A stretch of 64,000 nucleotides of DNA, from positions 1,422,533-1,486,532 of the forward strand of contig VZTG01001991.1 of NCBI GenBank assembly GCA_013397845.1, in the 5' to 3' direction. The notes below the pieces were generated by a model. It was not told the DNA's origin. It was given only the letters and a program-made list of their open reading frames with translations, and did not search any database. Made by a program: the position numbers and the translations under genes. The stretch comes from Melanocharis versteri (Eukaryota; Chordata; Aves; Passeriformes; Melanocharitidae). Positions 59,963-64,000 of this stretch are shown here, piece by piece (the first letter of the stretch is position 1; each line of letters starts with the position of its first letter).

Positions 59963-61741
59963 ATTTGATGATTCATCGTTTGCTTCTAAGTACAAAGACA
60001 GAGGGACATTGGAGGGATCAACAGCAGCTTGTTAAAAGCCACTATAGACAGCATCCACAATTTAAAAGTTCCTAATTCCAAACTGAGATGGAGCAGAAAT
60101 ATTCTTGTTCTTTTTAAAAATAAGCTGGGGGATGTGGTTGTTTTGCTGCTCTTTCTCTTTTTTTTTTTTTGTTTTTGTGGTTTTTGTCAGGGATTTTGTT
60201 TCACAGCAAAGTCTGACTTCAATAATTTATTTTTTTATTCAAAGTGGAAAGAAAATGGCAAAACTTTAAAACCGGAACAACTTTCCTACCTTTAAAGCTA
60301 AGTAGCAACCTGTCTGGAGAGCTGCCAAGCCCTGATGGCAAATGCCAGGTGATGTCTGTTCAATTCCATACAACACTCGTGATAATGTCATTTCTCCGTG
60401 TTAAAGTGTTAATCATAATTGACATTTCGTACAACTTTTTTTTCAATTTTTCATTAAAAAGCAGAAATCTATTCTCTAATCCAGATTTTTATGCAGACAC
60501 TTATTTAAAAAGAAAAAAAAATACCGAAGAAGAGTGATGAAAGAGCTACAGACCTGTTAGTTCTTCTCAGTTAGTGACCCCAGAGCCTGGCTGGAGGTGA
60601 CTGTGGGGATGCAATAAAAGACTTTGAGATGAGGCTCTCAGCTTAAATCCCTTCAGCACCATCTGGGGAGGGGGAGGAAGGAGGGAGCTGGAGATGTGTT
60701 CCCATGTAAGACACCGGGGTTTGATGCATGGAAGAAGGTAAGCAAGGAACGTGAGCCGCACGCACAAAAACTGCTCAAACCCTGCTGTTTTCAAACCTTG
60801 ACAGTTAAAGCTTCTGGCCCAGCAAGGGAACAGACTGAGTTTGGTTACAGGATGCCATGGGCTGTGGAGGGTTGGGAGCCTGGGGCAGCTGTGCAGAGTT
60901 TGAATTATCAAAAATATCCCTTCTAGGCCAGATGTGTCAAAACATGGGCTGCTGCACTTCCTTACGCAATCTTTTATTTTTTTTTCCTATCCCTCAACAA
61001 CTGTTTTCTCCTCACTGTAGTCAAAATAAGCTTCTCAGAGCACACTTGTGCAGATAGGACTGGGATCAACAGGTTGCCTTCTGAAGTGTCATTCAGTGTG
61101 AAGGAGAGATGTGGCTGCTGACGTGTGATAGCTCTTCTCCTCTGATGGGAGAAAAGGCCTCCCCAGCTTGCTGAGCAAGGATCAGGGAGAAGAGGTTTGT
61201 ACAGCCTTTACAAGTCCCCTATCTCCAGAGCTGAAGGGGGCCTGCTGTCTGCCACGGTTCTGTCATCCCCAATCCCAAATCTTGCTGCCAGGACAAAGGA
61301 TTACTTTTACTGCTGCAGTTAGTGTCCCCAGGCAGGTGAGGTTTTTTTCCTCTATAAACACCTCCTCTCCTCCAAACCTGAAGTGGCTCTTTTGCCCTCC
61401 AGTGGGACAGTCAGTAAATTCTGCAATTAGGGGACACAGGCAAGGCAAAGGGAAAGGCTGTGGCAGGAGCCTGGGAGGAGCAGAAGGTGATGCACTGTGA
61501 CAGATGCCCTTTTTGATGCTGGTTGTTAACCTTTTTTGATGCCGTTTGTTAAACACGCTGCCACTTCCTTTTGTCCAATTCCTCAGCTTGCCTGTGTGCT
61601 CCTGACATCTGCAGGGCCTGGGGAAGGAAACTTTCCCAGAGATGGAGAGGAGAGAGGGGCTCCTGCACTCACCTCTGGCCATCCCATCCCAAGAGCTGAA
61701 ATAATGCAAACTTCCAGCACTCATCCCTTCCTCATCGTTAC
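59963..61741. other. Unique non-coding DNA, no gene recognised
   Basis: T-rich low-complexity sequence at 60150-60190 and 60225-60240, and a poly-purine patch near 60665-60690. A 170-codon minus-strand frame (61263-61775) ends in CR1 sequence and has no recognised domain. Confidence 0.6.
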
Positions 61742-62271
61742 CTTGTGTGGTCTGTAGTGAGATAGAGCCCTTCACAATCTTAGTGCTGTGTCCAGTTCTG
61801 GGCTCCTCAAGAAGGACCCTGAGGAGCTGGAGCGTGTCCAGGGCAGGGAACGGAGCTGGAGAAGGGGCTGGAGCCCCAGGAGAGGCTGAGGGAGCTGGGA
61901 AAGGGGCTCAGCCTGGAGCAAAGGAGGCTCAGGGGACCTTGTGGCTCTGCACAGCTCCCTGACAGGAGGGGGCAGTGGGGGGGTCGGGCTCTACTCCCAG
62001 GGAACAGGGACAGGAGGAGAGGGAACGGCCTCAGGCTGGGCCAGGGGAGGCTCAGGGTGGACAGCAGGAAGAATTTCTTCCCTGAAAGAGTTGTCAGGCG
62101 TTGGAAGGGGCTGCCCAGGGAGGAGGTGGATTCCCCATCCCTGGAGGTGTCCAAAGAATGCCAGTGGCACTCAGTGCTCTGGGCTGGGTGACAAGGTGGG
62201 GATTGGTCACAGGTTGGACTCGATGATGTTGGAGGTCTTTTCCAGCCTAAATGGTTCTGTGATTCTGTGAA
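61742..62271 (+). repeat. CR1 LINE 3' fragment, longest in window
   Basis: AGTGCTGTGTCCAGTTCTGG, GGGCTCCTCAAGAAGGACCC, GAGGAGCTGGAGCGTGTCCA, CCAGGAGAGGCTGAGGGAGC, AAGGAGGCTCAGGGGACCTT, GGTGGACAGCAGGAAGAATT, TTCTTCCCTGAAAGAGTTGT, GGAGGTGGATTCCCCATCCC and TTGGACTCGATGATGTTGGA end in GGTTCTGTGATTCTGTGA. At about 530 bases it is the most complete CR1 3' fragment here. The upstream GTGTCCAGTTCTGGGCTCC block is diagnostic of the end of CR1 ORF2 and start of the 3' region. No intact reverse transcriptase frame remains. A 165-codon minus-strand frame (61807-62304) is antisense to it. Confidence 0.93.
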
Positions 62272-64000
62272 AATACACTGTGGAGCTCCCTGTCTTGAAA
62301 GCATCTCCTGAGGATGCTGGGCTGTTTACCTCTGTGCATTCAGGAGAGTTACACCTCGTGTGTCACCACCTTCCTTCCATCCATATCTCTCTGATCTCTG
62401 TTACCTTTGCTCTGACGATGTTCAGTGCCTCTTGCTGTCTCTGAAGACCAGACCACCCCCTCTTCTCCCTGTGCCCCTCAGGAGAATCCCTGCCAGCTGA
62501 AACAGAGGTGCTGGGAAAAGCCCAAGCAGCCACCTCTGTCCTCGCTTTCCTCCTCCTTCCTGCCTTGGGGAATACAGAGTGAAAAAGCCATTGTGGCTGG
62601 CACCAAGGCAGATGGCAGCACTAAAGCTAAGAGCATTAATTACTACTATTATTTTTAGTAGAAACATATTGGAAGCAGTGTGATTCAGAGCTGTCCAAGC
62701 CCCTGCAAGAGGCTGAGCACTCCCAGCCGAGCAGGAGGCAGCTGGCAGGAACAGGGAGAAGGGATTGGATGCTCCTCCAAAACTTTGGGACACCAGCATT
62801 TATTTAAGCTGCACCCTCAAACAATTTCCAGGAACAGATGTGCACTGGATCTGAATTCAAAATTTAATTCCCATGGTTAGGAATTAAAGCTGGGTGGGAT
62901 CATGCTGCTGCTTTCACTGGCACGGTTCTGTGGGCATCAGTGACGCACAGCTTTGGTGCTGGAAGTGGGAGACAAATCAGTCCATGTATTTTAATTTCTA
63001 GCGTTTTATTGGCTTCATAAAACATGGAATGAGGTGCTGTGTGAACAAGAAGTGAGCAACAGTCCTGGCTTAAAGAATTTAAAAGCAGAAAGACCAAATA
63101 ATAGTTGGAAGGGAATCCTTTTAAAGTTTGTGAGCTGGGGATGGTTCAGAGACACTTGTGCAGCTCCTGATCGCAGGAAACATGGAAATCATTTGCAATT
63201 TGTGCTCCTAATATACATGGAAAGGTTATAAAGAGCCAACTGCAGAACTGGTAACTGCAAGAAAACCATCACTGCAATGATTTAAACACAAGGTTCCCCT
63301 TCCTGCTAAAGCCCAGCAGTGGTCCAGCAAGGTATCTCAGGTAAGATCTAAAGCTGGGCTTACAGCAAACCCTTGTTCAGGTGTCTTTCTGAAAAGAAAT
63401 TAGTGTGGAGCTATTGTCAAAATTAAGTGTGTTCTTCATGAGTCTGTTAAACTGAGACCCAGCCTTGTTGTTGGAGTCAAATAAAGGACTGAAAGCAAAC
63501 ACTTGTCAAATATATTATTATGAGAATTCTGTGCTCCCTCATTAAATCATTTATTAATGACTCCTGGAGGAAAAAAAAAAAAAAGAAAGAAAGAAAAATA
63601 TCACCAGATGAGTTATTTAACAGAACCCCACAAATTCAGCTTGTAACACATTCATCAGAATCTATTCAAGCAGCTTCAATGCTTGGATAAACCACTGTTT
63701 TTTAATCTAATTTCCCAGGCAGGAAGACTGCCAAAAAGTGCAAATGATGCTGTAAGAATGAAGAGAAGCTTTTTGTGGCCAAATACCTCAATGATGTTTA
63801 CACAGACACTCAGCATCTCACTCCCTAAAAGACACATTCCTATGAGTCATTTGGACACAGGATTTATTTTTTTTAACGCTTATTTCAGAGTAGGGGGGAG
63901 TTAAGGGTATATTTGTCCACAGGACTGAACATATCACACTGGATTCATTACAGAGGGATGGATTGGAGGCAGCAATTCCTCTGTGCTGAGCTATTGAAAG
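62272..64000. other. Unique non-coding DNA to window end
   Basis: No gene is recognised. A poly(A) run followed by GAAA units lies at 63571-63600. The rest is ordinary AT-rich sequence. Confidence 0.6.

Noticed and set aside
61807..62304. 165-codon minus-strand open frame
   Set aside because: Exactly antisense to a CR1 3' fragment.
1..64000. tRNA, rRNA, snRNA and known microRNA genes
   Set aside because: No B-box-like GGTTCGAATCC context, cloverleaf pattern or remembered mature microRNA sequence was noticed on either strand; a covariance-model scan would be needed to exclude them.

Overview
The window looks like vertebrate, very probably bird, nuclear DNA. The best evidence is a set of CR1 LINE 3' ends that finish in the avian-type tail (variants of TTCCAACCCAAACCATTCTGTGATTCT). 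Supporting signs are a pentanucleotide array grown from one such tail, an endogenous-retrovirus-like LTR, remnants of ancient amniote repeats, general CpG depletion and three N gaps typical of a draft assembly. A passerine or related land bird is a reasonable guess, but the sequence alone does not prove it. There is no prokaryotic gene organisation, and no operon, CRISPR array, tRNA or rRNA that I could recognise.

No protein-coding gene could be identified. The open frames of 60-216 codons scattered over both strands are what random sequence of this length gives, or lie in repeats, and none resembles a protein family I recognise. The window is best read as intergenic or deep intronic DNA. Two short minus-strand segments (51857-51940 and 22378-22434) look exon-like, with splice-site dinucleotides and open frames, and are offered only as candidates.

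Layout: 1-17562 is mostly unique DNA with one decayed minus-strand CR1 tail near 8.33 kb. 17.56-23.39 kb is repeat-rich: four CR1 fragments, an LTR-like segment at 18.63-19.0 kb and an (ATTCT)n array. 23.4-44.1 kb is mostly unique, with one CR1 (28.9 kb) and a (TAAAA)n/(TAA)n tract (32.4 kb). 44.69-45.54 kb is an unusual 9-bp minisatellite with higher-order repeats and a 1-base gap, followed by ancient repeat remnants at 46.0-46.3 kb. 48.4-50.9 kb holds two CR1s. 51.2-51.7 kb is the only clear CpG island. 54.6 kb has a sized gap in a C homopolymer. 59.7 and 61.7 kb carry two more CR1s.

The main signals for follow-up are the 9-bp minisatellite, the isolated CpG island with an adjacent symmetric exon-like segment on the minus strand, and the plus orientation of all nine well-preserved CR1 copies. 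I did not find a convincing undescribed biological system. All repeat names and conserved-element suggestions come from reading the sequence by eye and need database or alignment confirmation.
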